A stretch of DNA of 64,000 nucleotides from Paramacrobiotus metropolitanus (lineage: Eukaryota > Tardigrada > Eutardigrada > Parachela > Macrobiotidae), in assembly GCF_019649055.1 (NCBI RefSeq), contig NW_026570235.1, positions 62,001 to 126,000 of the forward strand, in the 5' to 3' direction. Shown here piece by piece: positions 47,001 through 62,000 of this stretch (within the stretch, counting starts at the first letter, position 1; each line of letters begins with the position of its first letter). Under the pieces are notes generated by a model that was not told where the DNA came from, did not search any database, and saw nothing but the letters and a program-made list of their open reading frames with translations. The translations under genes were made by a program, and so were the position numbers.

Positions 47001-50000
47001 TAAATAATGAGCTCGGCGGAAGAAGGTGGGGTAAGATTAAATATTAACCATGGGTAATATTCCTCTGTCCGTTTGCACAGTTAGGGCCGGTGAATATGTG
47101 TAGGGTCGCTTGCCGATCATAATTATCTCCCTATTACTCTCCCCCCACTGATCAACACATTCACGGAAAGTGTTATTGATTTTGTTTTCATCCGCGACGA
47201 AGTTGGCGGGCAGCATGCGGATCTTGACAGTGTTGACGGCCGCTGTTGCGCGGGATAAGTGGGCACGCTATGAATAAGGAAATTTCCTAAGGATGTTTGT
47301 CACGAAATGTCCTACGTTTTGCTCTTGATTTTCCTCTTCGCAGTTGTAAAATTTCTGGATTTTTACCTGATATTCGTAATATATTTAGCGGTTTTACTAT
47401 TTAAATGTTTTTTACAGTTTTTTTTTTAAATTAAGCTGGTGTTTTTGTTCTTCTATGAAAAAATTGGGGAAAGTTTCTAGATTTTTGTGACTGGATTTTT
47501 TCCCTGAATTTTATCCAGTGAAGCAAAATTATACATACGAGTTATCATTGCGTATGTGTGAGCTGGACATGCCGTAGAGTTTATTTGTGTACTTAACCAT
47601 TTTGTGTAACATTGTCCCTCCGGTGCTGTTGACTGTGTAGTTCAATTCTTGAGGCCGATCGCATACAAACTTTTTCTCCCATAATGGGTTTCACTGATAT
47701 TAATGCGATTAAAATGCCGATTGAATTGAATTAGGGATGCATGTGGTGTTAAATGGATTTGACGGCTATTTATGGGACTGGGAAACGAAAGGTTTTGACA
47801 GACAAGTGCAGTGCGCCTGCATATATTGTCGTTTCTTTTGGAGAGGGGTTAACATTGAAATTGGGGAAATGTTGGGATGATTAGCAGCATTATCGGTTCG
47901 GGGAAGCAATCAGTGGACAGCCAGCCAAGTTTTGCTTCTAATGAAGAAGCATGGCCCATGCTCGGCTCATCCAGGGACGCTAATGGCTTAGGCGCACAGC
48001 CAGGCTTACGGAAATTGCTCCAGTCTTTTGTGTCCGCTGACTAGGTGCTCGATTAAAATGTCTTGCTATGGTTTTCCAATTAAATTTTCCACTGCTTTGC
48101 CTCATCTTCGGCCCAGAGCGAAACAATTCGCCGAAAAAGGCACGTTTTCACTGCGCAGCTGCTTAACGTAACGTCTTTTTTGGGATTCACTTTGCAGTTT
48201 CATAAACCGTTTGTGCGTGGTTGTAGCTTCTTGGCTAAATTGATATTTTGTCGAAACGGGAATTAATGTAGAGCAATTTCTGTTGCATGAGAAATGCGGC
48301 GTTGCTAATGTTTTCGGCCTGATTGAGGTTATTATCGGTTAGTTGTTTTAAAAATTCAGCTTGAAAAGTGTATTCGGGAAAATTCCGGGTTTTACTTGAA
48401 TAAATTGGAAAACTGATAAATGGTCAGACGTACGAGTGTAGCGGTTTTGATTGAATTGCCTACAGGATCGATGGGGCCGGTTGTTGATGATATTTTCATG
48501 GTTAGAAGCGACTTTGGTGCTCAGACAATTCTCGAGTGATTGGCGTAAATGCGCCACCACTCTGGGCGCTTTTTAAATTGCACACTGAGCCTCTTGAAAG
48601 CAGTTAGGCAAATGATGAAACGGCTTCGTTTCCCGAAAATGCGTACTGGAAACATTCCTCAGCCGGAAGGTGATTTGTGGGCAATCCTTCTTGTCTAATT
48701 ATCCTGGACACGCACGCACAGTTTTATTAAGCATTTTTGTCGTACGATACGAACGGTGCCGGCATCCTATTTTCGGACTGTCCCATTTTCAAAAATTTAC
48801 TTTAAATTAAAACAGTGCGTTTTTATTATTTATTGGCATAGTTAAAAAACAAATTAATTTCTGAATATTACCCTATTCTAGTTATTGTGTTTAATTATTT
48901 CCTTCATTTGCAGTTTATTTCGTATTGCTGTTGCTTTATTTTGCACACTTTCTAAAAATTTTTGGTAAACCTGTCATTTAATTTTGCTTCAACGTTAATT
49001 ACAGTGGCAGATGGTAAAGCATTGTGGATTGTGAGTTATTGAGGAGTTTCGCTCACCAGTCATGGTAAAATTCCGAGGACAAAAAATGTTGGATTTTAAT
49101 TGGATAATACGCAAAAGACGGGCTAAGTTAACAGTTTTGCCCGAGAAGTTGTTGTTACGCAGCTGGTTTTAAGCTGAAAGGCTTTTAAGCATCCTGTGAG
49201 CATTTATTCCGCGCCGGCATGTCAACAGAGTAACTGGATACTAATGGGAATACAACGAGAGTGCATTTGCTTAGATAAACTTGGAGGCTGCAACAGCAGC
49301 CGAATCAACATTACAGTACAGTGTGGGCAGCTGCACACATTTTTTTCTTCCAGTGTAGAAACTGTAAGTAATTAGGACTTGACCAAATAATCTGCAGGTC
49401 GGGTTTCAGCCGTGTCGGGAGTGTTTTTTCTCTTTAATGCTTTTTTCTCTAAGTGGGTTGTGAGATTGTTCGCTGAACTGTTTGCCCAAATTGAACGTGT
49501 CTGGGAATACTGAGATGGGAAAAATTCGTCGGGTGCAGAATAAACAGATGCATGGGAAAAAAGGATATCATAGCTCTCCAGCATTTCTGTCATTGTTCAT
49601 CTGCCAGATGTATTCCTAACTGGGAGCAATTTAAAACAAACTGGCAGTAAATTAACTTTAGGAGACTCGTTATTTTCTAATTTTAATTAACTCGAGTAAC
49701 TTAATGCTTTTCACAAGTGACTGAAGTGAGTATTAGTTAAAACTGGAATCAGTAGTGAATTGTACTCGTAGAATAGTGACAATGTATGCATAATGCACCT
49801 CTTCGTTAACTACCACAACATACGTCAATAAAAAGCATCTGGAAGAAATTTGTTACATGATTTTTGCAAATGCTTTCCATATTTATTTGCAGTTAATTTC
49901 TCCATTCCAAAACCTCATACTATGTGCGGAGAAGCGGCGCGATATGGAAGAATGGATAACGGCACTGAAGGCCGTCTCCAGTCGGGAATATTATGACGTA

Positions 50001-53000
50001 AACAGCGGTCATAAATTATTGACATAAAAACCCCCGACTATTTTTATCCCCGGACTGTGCTCTGTTATTAAGGTGGCCGAACAAGTCAGCCTCTTCTCCG
50101 GCCAGCACAACTGGTACATTTGTTCGCATGCCCGGCCGACATACTGCAACATCTGCCGGGAAGTGTTGTCGGGTGTGGCCAGCCGGGGATTGTCGTGTGA
50201 AGGTTAGTTGAAGAACGGGGGTTTTTTTTTTCTCCTTCTTCTCTCATATCAATCCCACTCTTTGTTCCGGGATACCGGGCTGCGTGACAGATGGGGGTGG
50301 GTGAGAGGTTTTTTCAATCGCGCGGTGGTACGGAAGGGAAGCATATCGGCTAACTCATCACTTCCGGGTTGATGCCGGCTTGTTTGTTTGTGCAACCCCG
50401 GCATGTGCGTGTAGTGCTCGTAGAATTAAAGAATATGGCCCATTCAGATGATGAATCACATGCCTAAGTCATAATGATTATTAAAAGGTATTTTGAAAAA
50501 TTTAAAATGCCCAATTTTTTGAAGAGAAGTTTAGGACCCTTCGCCGCAGGCTTCGATTAACGAGGAAAATAATACCAAGGAAGTGTTTTCTTTGACTAAC
50601 AAAATTAACTTTCATGATCATCTACCGTTACTTTATACAGATAAAGTAATTTCTCGTTAAAATATTATTTGTTGTTTCTGTATTCGAAATTAATAGGCGA
50701 GCGGGGAAAGAATTAAGGGACTGGGTTATCTTTCGTTTTGTTCAATATCTTACGCCTATGATGTCCGTCAAATTGAAAAGTCGTTTGGAACCTTTGAGCT
50801 TGTGCGTGAAAATATAACTCACGTTTATTTACAGTTTAATCAGAGAAATTTCTTGGAAGCCGAATGAACAGTTGAGCTTGTCAAAAATGTAAACATTGGG
50901 GAATTCGCGGTGCAGTGTGTAAGCTTTTAAACCACGGAATCGATTTTGTTATGATATAATTAGGCAGTCCGTTATGGCTGAGGGTTAATCGGTGAGATTA
51001 AAGGGAATTTTTTGGTCCGCTGATGATCGGTTATAGGCACACATCCGGTGGGTTATGAATTTTTAAGCCGCGCATGCACATAACTCGGCAGTGCGATTGT
51101 CGGGCACTAGCATCCGGTTATGGAACTGGTTACGACATCCGCTTTACCAACTTATTGGGCGGTACAATTGGGACATTCAGTGCCGCTCTGTAATTGCGTT
51201 GTGGAGAACATTTCTTTCCTCTGAAATACAAATTCTCATAAAGTAGTCAAATAATAAAGGGTTTTTACCAAGTATCATCAGAATCATATACCCATCAAAA
51301 TCTGTAATCATGGTAATTTGTATTAGAATAATTTTCTTCCGTTTTCCGTGTTGTTGCATACTAATAAGATGCTTATTAAATTTTGTGCCATCGATTTTAT
51401 TGTATGAATTTTTTTATTGTCTCGGTTAAATTTTTTTTTGAACTCTCGAAGATTGTTCAGGATATCCTGACAGCAATATTACTGAGATCTTGTTTGCAGT
51501 GTTTTTTGAGTGCTAAACAGGTTTACTTGCTAAATGGTTAGAATGTTATTAAAAAGGTTACTTCATGAGAATTGGAATCTTATTGTACGTTTTGCTTGCA
51601 GTTTGTAAATTCAAGGCTCATAAACGTTGCGCCGTGAAAGCCCCTAATAACTGCAAGTGGACCACTTTGGCATCCATGGGCCAAGAAAACATTATCGAAG
51701 ATCCTGACGGGGTAAGTTAACGAGGTTATAGTATTTTACATAAATTTAGAATTAATAGTACAAAGTGTGACAAAAACGTTTCATATTCTCAGTATGATCA
51801 ACTGTATAGGTTGAATACTGTGTCGGTGTTTCAGCGATATGTCGTACACATCTTGCAACAAAATCGGCGATTGCACGATTATTAACTTGTTATTATTTTA
51901 TTAAATATGGCAGTCGTAACGCTAATGGGTATTAAGTGTTTTCTTGGCTCTTGTAGACCATTCACATGCGGCATCAGTGGCTAGAGGGGAACTTGACCGT
52001 GAGCGCCAAGTGTAGTGTCTGCGAGCGGACATGCGGGAGTGTGCTGCGGCTGCAGGATTGGCGTTGCCAGTGGTGCAAAGCAATGGTAAGTTTGCCCATC
52101 ATCATCGTTAGCAGTAGACCGTTACCAGAGGCCGCGTGCCCTTGATTGTTCTGTACTCTTCCCGGCTTCCGGCTTAATTAAGTCTCCTCCCTGTAATTTC
52201 GCTGGCGTCTGCTGGGTGTCATTCTGTTAGTGATAGTGTGGGCACAGTTTTCGATAATGATGTTTTTCGCCTTTTGAAAACATTGCAGTCCTTGCTTCTG
52301 TTTCTGAAAAATTTCTGACAAATTGTATTCGCGTCTGTCGGCATGTAAGCAAGGTATTTTTTAAAAAAAAAATATGGACATATTTTTTTTAAAAGTGATG
52401 CCTTCAGCAGATATGATTTGGTCAGATCTATTGAAATTTTGTGGTGAAAATTCTACCACGATGAATTGTCGATGCTACTGGAGTTTTTTGATTAGTCATT
52501 CAGTCAAGCACAAAACTGTTGACAAAAACAAGGCCTGTCAGTAAAATATTGCACTGCGGCTGATTGGAGTTGTGTGATGAATTTTTCCCTGACTGTATGC
52601 ATGAACTGGGAATGCAATCTGCATCCGCCTGGCTGCACTAATCGTGCGGGATTCGCTTGGGCATGAGACATAATTTTTAGCAGTATATGCCTGCCAGTGA
52701 CAAGTGACATGATGCGTAATTGAGCAGAGACTGGCTGAAATAATTAGGCATCATCATGAGCAAGTTGTCCGCTGCTGGTTTTTGCCGGCAGAACGGCAGG
52801 AATAGTGGAATAGTGGTGTGTGCTCCGTAGTCGGTTGTTATGTGACATGTCAGCAGCATGTCTTTTTAATGACTTGATTGGCATTTGTCCGTAACTACGC
52901 TTTTTGTGCGGGTGGAATGGATTGGGTTGTTTATTTGCACATGACACCTATTTTCTTGTACAACATCCAACAAATTCGTCAGTTTGCAGGCGCTTAATTG

Positions 53001-56000
53001 AAAGCAGTTTGGATCTGCGATGGGATAATTGTATGAAAATTATAAACAAATTACGTCACAGGAGAATGACAATAAAATCAAGGAAGAGAAATTGAAGTGA
53101 TAATGAATTAAAATATTAACCGATAAATAACAAATACCGTATACAGGTAACTATTACGAACAGTTTCTTTTTCAAGTATTTTTGCCAAGATTCAATGTAT
53201 GCTTGTTACGCACCCTTCCGGTTTTAGATTTGTTCGCCTTTGAAAATTTTTTCGAATGTAAACTGCGTAAATTTCGGGATTTACTTCATTTTTTAAAATG
53301 TTAATTTTTAAAGACTTTTGATTTTGTTAGATATTTGAAAGCGGTTTATAATCTTCGATATGGGTCACCAAGCTATAGAAATTTTGGTAGCTCAGCCGGA
53401 AAAGTGATTCATGAGGACTGCTGGAGGTGTTGCATGGGAAATCCTGTTTGGTTTGAGTCATTTTTCATATCAGCACAAAAGCGAGAGATTCGTTTGGCAA
53501 GATTTTCCTTTCAATAGGAATTACATGTTGCTCATGACGTGCAGAACGTACGTCAGTGGCGGATTTAAACTGCTTGACAGTTACAACACACTGACATTTT
53601 GGCCCGCTTTGGGTACAAGCGGTCATGTCAGGCAGAAAAAATCATTAATTAAAACCGGCATGAAATGGGTCGGGAGAAAATCGTTGGGGGCTGAGTGAGC
53701 CACTTAAAAAGTCGGCTAGAGCTCGGCTTGGATGATTGCCTCCCAAGACCTCATTAAGACAGCTTAGCCGGGGAAGCGGGGAACGGATAAGATACGTCAG
53801 TAATCGGATGACATTATTACTCCTCAAACACTACGAACCAAAACATGTTTCCTTGCTCCATGCGTTGATAGCAACGTAATTATGTTTGGATTAATTTACC
53901 CAGTTAGCGAGACACTACTGCGCAGCTAACAAAAATTTGTGAAATGTGGTGGAAGAATACTCTGACAACACCGACATCGTCATTCAAAATTAAATGCTGA
54001 GATACTGCAAGTGCAGTGCCCTTTTACGTTGACGTTTGGAAAAGCGTTTTCTTCTGTAAATTTGTTAATAACAGCGATCGTGATGCATGTTCTGCTTTAA
54101 AGCAAATTATTGTGTGAACTATCTTATTGCGTCATGGTGTCAGAGTAATTGTAGCATGTACGGTTGTTGTGAGAACTTTTATTATATTGTTGTTAAAAAT
54201 CGCGGTTTGTCAAATACGTAGAATTGTGTCGTGTTAATTAGTTTTTTCCCGTAGATCGCTCAGCTGCTGTCGTTATTGCAGGATAATAGGGAATTTTTCA
54301 ATTACCGGTACGTTAGACGGTGATTGATACGCTGCGCTTTGTTGTAGGTGCACACTCAGTGCCTGAATGCGTTTCCGGAGCGTTGTGCTCTGCTGCCGGC
54401 CTGCCGGTTCTCCACGGTGCCTCCAACACTCTTCAATCACTGCGAGAACGATGTGGTGTGCGTGAGTGATCCGCTGGGCTCGGCCGTCAGCTCGCGCCGC
54501 TATTCACCGCAAGGCCTGTCGCCCCTCCTGGTCTTCGGCAATTCCAAGAGCGGCGACAATCAGGGCGTCAAGTTCCTGCGCCGCTTCAAGCAGACGCTCA
54601 ATCCGGCGCAGGTTTTTGATCTCATGCAGAGTGGCACCACGCTTGGGTAAGGGAATTTTCCCCTCGTTGCTTTAATGATAGACCGGTTAATAAGTTTAAC
54701 GTGGTGAACTTTCGCTGTAACTACCGGCTTCGAAAATAAAAAAACTTCAGAAAGAACTCAAATTAAAACTCAAATGAATCATAATTGTTATTCATTTACT
54801 AAGGTTTAGAAATTTATTTCACGCCTTTGCGTTTGCAATATCGTTTGAAAAATTGTTCTGCCGTACAGTTTAACCTACGCTTTTCCGTCTCCTGTTGAAC
54901 ATATTGTAAAAGATTTAATAGCCAAATTCTTTTTGCCTTAATCGTGATCTTTATTACATATGAAAATTATTTGCCGTCGTTTCGTCAGATTGCAGATTGG
55001 TTGTATTCATTTGTCCGTTTTCAGGCTGCAACTGTTTAAGAAATTCGACTCTTTCCGGGTGTTAGTATGTGGCGGCGATGGCAGTGTGGGCTGGGTCCTG
55101 CAGGATTTGGATGCACATAATTTATTACGCAAGGTGAGCCCAGTGATGCGACTACGTAACGGTACCCCATGCATGCTGCACATTCGAACGACCTTTAAAC
55201 GTTGTGTCGCCCTGCGCTGCTGCCGGTGAATTGCGTAAATCGCTGTGGGCGCACCTTTCGTGACAACACTGTCTGGGTTAATTGTCCTGTGGTGAACATT
55301 TTATCTTTAGGACGTACTAGTGCATTATGAAATCAGTGTGCCATTTTGAACAATAGCGATTGCATCAGTGACCTTTTGGGAAGGGCAGTGTGGCATTTTC
55401 CGCTAGCAGATATATATTGTGTGCTGCTTAATGAGCTTTTGGCGTGTTATCCTAGCATAAAAGCAATTGAAAAAGTTGGTGCATTATTTTTTAACAACGA
55501 AGTGCGGCGGATAATTTTAATTTTTTATATTTGAATTTCTTACTTTTTTCATTAGTGTCAGGTAGGCATTTTGCCACTGGGTACCGGCAACGATCTGGCC
55601 CGTGTTTTGGGCTGGGGCTCCACCTGCGACGCCGACACGCCGCTGGCCAGTCTCCTGGAGAAATACGAATGGGCCAGCTCCAAACTGCTGGATCGGTGGA
55701 GCATCATGGAATACTACGATTCCCTGCCCCTCCCGGCCACACCGTCCCCTCCCGCTCCCCACCACCGCGTTCTCCTGCCCAACGCCGACCCCATCGCGGC
55801 CTACGAGGACTCCGTGGCGTCGCATCTCTCGCGCATCATCCTGTCGGAAGAGGAATGCGAAGTGATCCAATCGGCGCGCGTTCTCTGTGAGACCATCAAG
55901 GATTTTGTGGCCAAAGTGGGCGCGGCGTTCGCTCAGGATGAACGGGACCATGAGAGCATGAGCAGAAAGGTGGGTGATTTTCTGCTGTCTGAAGGAAGTT

Positions 56001-59000
56001 CGGAAGATAAATGTGGGGGTGTTGTAGTGTCAAGTGTTGAATGAGAAGTTGGATCGGCTGCTGGATACCCTGCACCATGAGTCGGAGGCTACGGCGGCGG
56101 TACAAGTGGCGCCGGTAGCGGGTCTGCCGGTGCCGGCGGATGCCACGCCGTCCCGGAGTGGATCGGTGCAGCGAGCTCTGAAGACACCGCCGTCCGATCG
56201 ACGTGTAAGTTGCGAAAATAATGCACGATACGAAGTGCTGATTTTCATTGAGACTTTGCTGTGCGTCCAAAAATCATGGGCGAGTTCACTTTTTACTTAC
56301 ACTTTTACGACATTTGGTGGCCACAAGTAGTACGAGAGTTATTCGAAAGAATGATGTGGTAAACGGTTAAGCTACTGGTAGTCTTACGCGAATTGAAAGT
56401 TGTGCTTTGGAAGTTTCAGACTTCTTACTCGAGTATGAGCCGGAAAAAATTGTAATAGCGAATTAATCATCTGCTACTATCTTCGGTTAGCTTGTCTGCG
56501 GTTGCGCATGTTTGGAAATAATGTATGAGCCCTTATTCTACCATTATTATTATTAAAGTGTTAAAGGTTAAAGGAGAACTTTCAGTACAGTACTTAGCAC
56601 CAAATTGGTATTAATGTTAGATAGTTGTCGTTTTAGATAGGCGTTAACGTTTTGTTGGCAGCTAGCTTTACTGATTCAGGAAAGTGTATTGTAATTTTTC
56701 TGAAGCTAGTTTTAAAAGCTGTTGCTTCGGGATAATTCCTTACCGTCACTGGTATACTCTGTAATGATTATTTTCGTTTTGTTGGTTGATTCTATATGTT
56801 GGCCATAATTACGGCGTGCCGTGTGATCCATCAAGTTCCCTTAAGCACTGCTTTATCCGTCAAAGCGGGACAGTGATCCTCTGTAATTTCGCTGTAATTT
56901 TTGTTGATATAAATGATTGTTTTCAGTGTATCACTCGCCACACCCTTCAAGTGTGCTCATATTAGAACGCTTTTAATCGATCTGTCATTGAGCATAGGTT
57001 TAAGCGGCACTGGATGAATGTCCTCCATCCAAAAAATAAATCACTCTGCCGGATTGCTAAAATTCGCTTGTTAAACTTACATAAAAAAGTTCTGTGAAAT
57101 TGCAACATTGAAAAGAGCTTTGGTTCCATTCATTGAGTATATGGTTTACTGTAATTTCCGAAAATTGTGAGATAGAAAAATTTAATTTGAACGGAATTTC
57201 GGAGTACTACTGAGTAGTGTACGATGTTCAATAGTCGGAAGGTAATTTTAATTTGTTAATATTGGTATTTCACAAACTGCTTTATGTACACGGTAACGCG
57301 ATATTGTACCGTATATGCGGCTGGTGCAACGAATTTTTAATGTGATTTTTTGAACTGATTGATACCCGAGTAGAAAATTTTTAATCTGGAAGATGTGATT
57401 GAAAGTTTGAATACACGCACACTGTGTTCTCTTGTGCAAACGAAGGAGCAGCGAAGTACAATGTGACACTGTAATCCGGATTACATTTCTATATAGCAGA
57501 TGTAGTCAGTGGAATAACGTGCTGATATTGTTAACTGGCACAACATACCGATATGGATTTTTCTTAATGATCACTGAAAAGCGTCGCGTGACCAGAGAAT
57601 AATGGGGATGATTGTTGATTAATGTGTGTTGTTGTGTTGTGACTGCAGCGTGCCTTCATTCAGCAGGATGTGATCCTCTCACGTGCCAACAGCCTCAAGA
57701 AAGCCGTCCGCCAGATTATTGAGCACACGGAAAAAGGTGACTTTGAGGATGATAGTGCCGTTTTATCAATGAAAATCGCCTGCAACTTCATGCTCTTAGG
57801 GTGTTTTTCCTGCTCACATGATAAATACTAAACAGAAACACCCATTGATTAGAGGATATACAAAATAATTTACCAGAATAAATTACCAAAATAATTTACC
57901 AGTAATGATTTTTACCAGTAATTGGTTGAAGCAGAAAAACACCCAAGGTCAAAATCGAGCAAACTTCGTAAGAGTGCGTAAATTAATTGTAATTTTGGTG
58001 TTGAGGTCGTTTTCCAGAAGTTTACAAAGATATATCTGGAATATTAAATTAAACCGTTTTTCGGTTGTTTTAGCGGTGGATGAACAGAATGCTTTGCGTG
58101 TTCCGCGAGTTTTGGCGCGCGGACAGTCCCGGTCGGCTGAGAACGTCATTCAGGCGATGCCCGAGTCGGTGCCTGGTGGTGCGGATGCATCGGGATCGCA
58201 GGACACGATCTTTAATTTTCCGCCGCATCCGCCCGCTGCCAATGATTTTCTAAGTAAGCTATTTTCTGGTGATTTCGTGAACTCGATTGCTTTGCTAAAC
58301 ATTATTGGTTAGTCGCTTTATTACGTTAGTTCTTCTATTTACGCACGTATTAACGTTATATTTTGCCAGCTAACGATGGAGTTTATAGTGTTTACGTTTA
58401 TGCTATGCTGTTTGAACCATTTGCAAAATTACGTAGTAGTGCTTTATTATTAATGGGATTGTCTAAAACATTTATAGACGAGCTGTTTGAATGGTATGTT
58501 GTATGAAATTGTATGAATTATCGGTAGTTTTATTGTTTGCTTGATTATTAGAAAATTCTCCTTTGGATCTCGCCTCGCCATCATCTGTTTTGCATTCCGG
58601 TGGTCGTGCCAAATCTGGCCGTCATCCCTGGATCACTTCGCCTCCACTGACTCAGCCCATTCCTCGTAAGCCAGTTGCGACCTTTTACAGTTAAATTTGC
58701 TGCTTTTGTGTTTTTCTGACTTTTGTATAACTCTTTTAACAAGAAAATATGCTACCAAATATTTTATAGTGTTAATGAGACATTTTTTTAACACCGACCA
58801 TCCATGTCGGCTTTTTATTGAGTCGTGACGTCATGACTTTTTTTGGAGAGTAAAAGCGCAATTAAAACAGCCGATCAGTCTGAAAACAGAAAATATGTTT
58901 TTATTGGTGGATTTATAGACTAAATTACGAAAATTGGCTTGATTGAGCCGGAAATTAGGTCCTGTTTGGCTTGTGTTGTAGATGTGAAACGTGGTTTAAT

Positions 59001-62000
59001 GACGAATGTGGCCACGGGCACTAGTCTCATTACCCGGGTGCTTTTGGCCAATGCCGATGCCTTATCGAAGATCGGATCTCCTACTCAAGCGCACAGCCGC
59101 GAGAATATCTCATTGTAAATGTTTTTACAATTAATTTTCATTTTAATCTGTAACTTGACCGTCTAACTTAGACTTTTGTTTTATCTTCTGTTCTCTTACA
59201 CCACCATAATTTTTGCAACGAGTGCGGTTATTCTAATCAGCTGCTGCTTATTCTAAATGCTGACATTGTTAATGGATGCCTTAGTGGTTATATTTTCTGT
59301 TTTTATTAGTTTTTTGTGTTGTTTGAGTTTTTATTGTTTTCATTTCGTCGCGTATTTCGTTTTTCCTTTGAGGTTGCTATTTACAGTATTATTAATGACG
59401 TTGTCTTCTCTGGTCTTTAGGGAAGCGTTTAGTGAGCGCTGCGTGATGAACAACTATTTCGGCGTGGGTCTGGACGCTAAAATCGCGCTGGAATTTCATC
59501 AGAAGCGCGAGGAACACCCGGAGAAATGCCGTTCCCGCACCAAAAACATGATGTGGTACGGTGTACTGGGCGTGAAGGAGCTACAGAAACGCACGTACCA
59601 CCATCTGGAACGGATTGTCCAGTTGGAATGCGATGGTCAGCCCATTCCCCTGCCGAGTCTCCAAGGCATCGTCGTGCTCAACATACCTTCTTATATGGGT
59701 AACGTTCTTATAGTCGTTGGGAAATTTCTTATTATTGTATTGTAATGATTAAGTGTGGGCATCAGGCATTTTCATGGTGTGGATTAGCAAACTTCGAAGT
59801 GTGCTTCGTAAAGTGAATTAGCCAGTTATTGCCTAATTAGCTGTCCCATAAATACTTCCATGCGGGAACGAATGCGGTGTTCCATTTTTTGCGGTTTACC
59901 GGATTGATAATAATGATAATAATGATAATAATAAAGATTGATAATAATGCTAGCGGAACTTAGTTATTTGTGAACATATTCAATTTCCAGTCCGCGCTGG
60001 CAAATAGCTAGAACGGGAAAATTATTGTGCAGAAAGGCGTTTTGCTGCTTCATTACGGTGTCAGAGCGCTAAGATAAAAAATCTGATTCTTATTACTCTT
60101 ACATGCTCAAAATTCAGTTCTTCTAGTAAAACGTGGGAGATCGCATAGTCGGAACTGGTGCTTTGCTGAAGTGTTAGCCCCTGTTCTACGACATTCATTG
60201 CATTATTCATTACTGCAGTCTCAGGCGGCTTGCTTACTTATACCATCAGTGTATTTGTACTTATTTGTATACTATTTAATAGTGTATCTGTGTGTTTGTG
60301 ATGCTGCAATCTGTACGACTCTGATAAATAGATCGCAATATTGCCCTTGTATAGGTGGCGCTAATTTCTGGGGCGGTGTGAAGGGCGACGATCTGTTCCG
60401 TGCGCCGGCCTTCGACGACCGCATGCTGGAGGTGGTGGCCGTGTTCGGGACGGTGCAGATGGCCGTGTCGAAGGTGATCCGCATCCAGCACCACCGGATC
60501 GCCCAGTGCCGCAGCGTCAAGATCATCATCAAAGGCCTGGAAGGGATCCCGGTGCAGGTCGACGGGGAGGCATGGATCCAGCCGCCGGGCTGCATCCATA
60601 TCGTCCACAAGAACAAGGCGCAGATGCTGTGCCGGGATCGGGTAAGGAAATTCATTGTGTCTGTTGATGGAGCTTGGAGATGCAGTGGTTTGCTGTTTGT
60701 AGCAGTTTGAAAGTGCCTTTAAGATCTGGCAGCAACAACAGTTGTCGTTGTGCCCGTTGTCATCCAAGAACAACTGCGATGTTAACTGTGGACCGGCGAT
60801 GTTGTCCGAACGAGAATTACAGTTAATTCAGGATTTTGTCAGGGTGTGCGCACGACTTATTCGCAGGTATTTGTGGCATGACGGAAATCTCGTTGATAAT
60901 TGTACATTTCGTGATTGCATTCCTAATGAAGTAGAAAAGCATTGGCGATCCGTTTTCCATATCACTGACAAGCTGCGAAGTTAACGTAGTGGGATGGCTT
61001 GGTTAATATGTTACGACAAACCGAAACAGATTATACAAAAAAATAAAAATCTAAAAAAGATGAAAAATCTAATCTCTTCGTGTAGCAATTAATTTTTTTA
61101 AAATTATCATGTTTATTGTAACAGTTTGTTGTATTTTCTGATTTTAAAATTTCTGCATTTTTTAATGCCGTTTTCAGTGTGAAGCTGGCCGCCATGGCAT
61201 GCCCGGAGATCGAAGACGATATCGCTCACAGTGTCATCAAAGCATCAGAATCATTGGACCATCTAACGCCCTACGGACGCCTGACAAACATTGTAAGATA
61301 GCAATAAAATTACATATTTCAATGTCTTTCTGCACGTCATTTCCTTGGGTAATCGTTGTCTTTTTTGTCTTTTTGGGGACTGTCTAACAGGAGCCTGATT
61401 CGGTGGTGGGTCTCATTTCGTTTTCTCTCTTTCGTGTGTTCTGTGGTCTGACGTGTGTTCGGTGCTGTGCTTTGCAGCCGAATATCAAGTTCGTGGCCAG
61501 TCGTTTATTGAACTCCATTCGGGAGCTGCGCGACGAAGCCAGTGAATTGCTACGAGCCAAACCGACAACGCTGGTGTTGCCGGCCGATACGGCGTTGGAG
61601 CTTCAGGCGGCCGTCAATGAAGTGGACCAGTATGTGCAGATGATCGTCGATGCCGGGTTGGCGGTTGTCTGCGATGATCCGGACAGTTCTCGGGTATGTT
61701 CTGCATGATTTCTTTTTTTAGTTTCCTTTTTTTTTGCCTAGCGCGCTGCCCGTTAACACCCATTCCGATTGACGAGTTCTGTCTATTCTGTCTAATTGTT
61801 TCGAAAAACATTCAAAATGAGTATAAAGTGATATTTTTTAAAAATTCAAATATTCCTCTGTTTAACAGGGTTTGTCAGATTGCATAAATAAAATACATGA
61901 ATTGGTACATTTCATTTATATAAGTAGTTCTTATTTACGTGTTCTGTTTATTGTTTTTTCCCCATTTAACTGGTACCGCGAACAATGCGTAATGATGGAA

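Noticed and set aside
55517-55951. 144-codon minus-strand frame
   Set aside because: It is antisense to the diacylglycerol kinase catalytic exon with GTGND.
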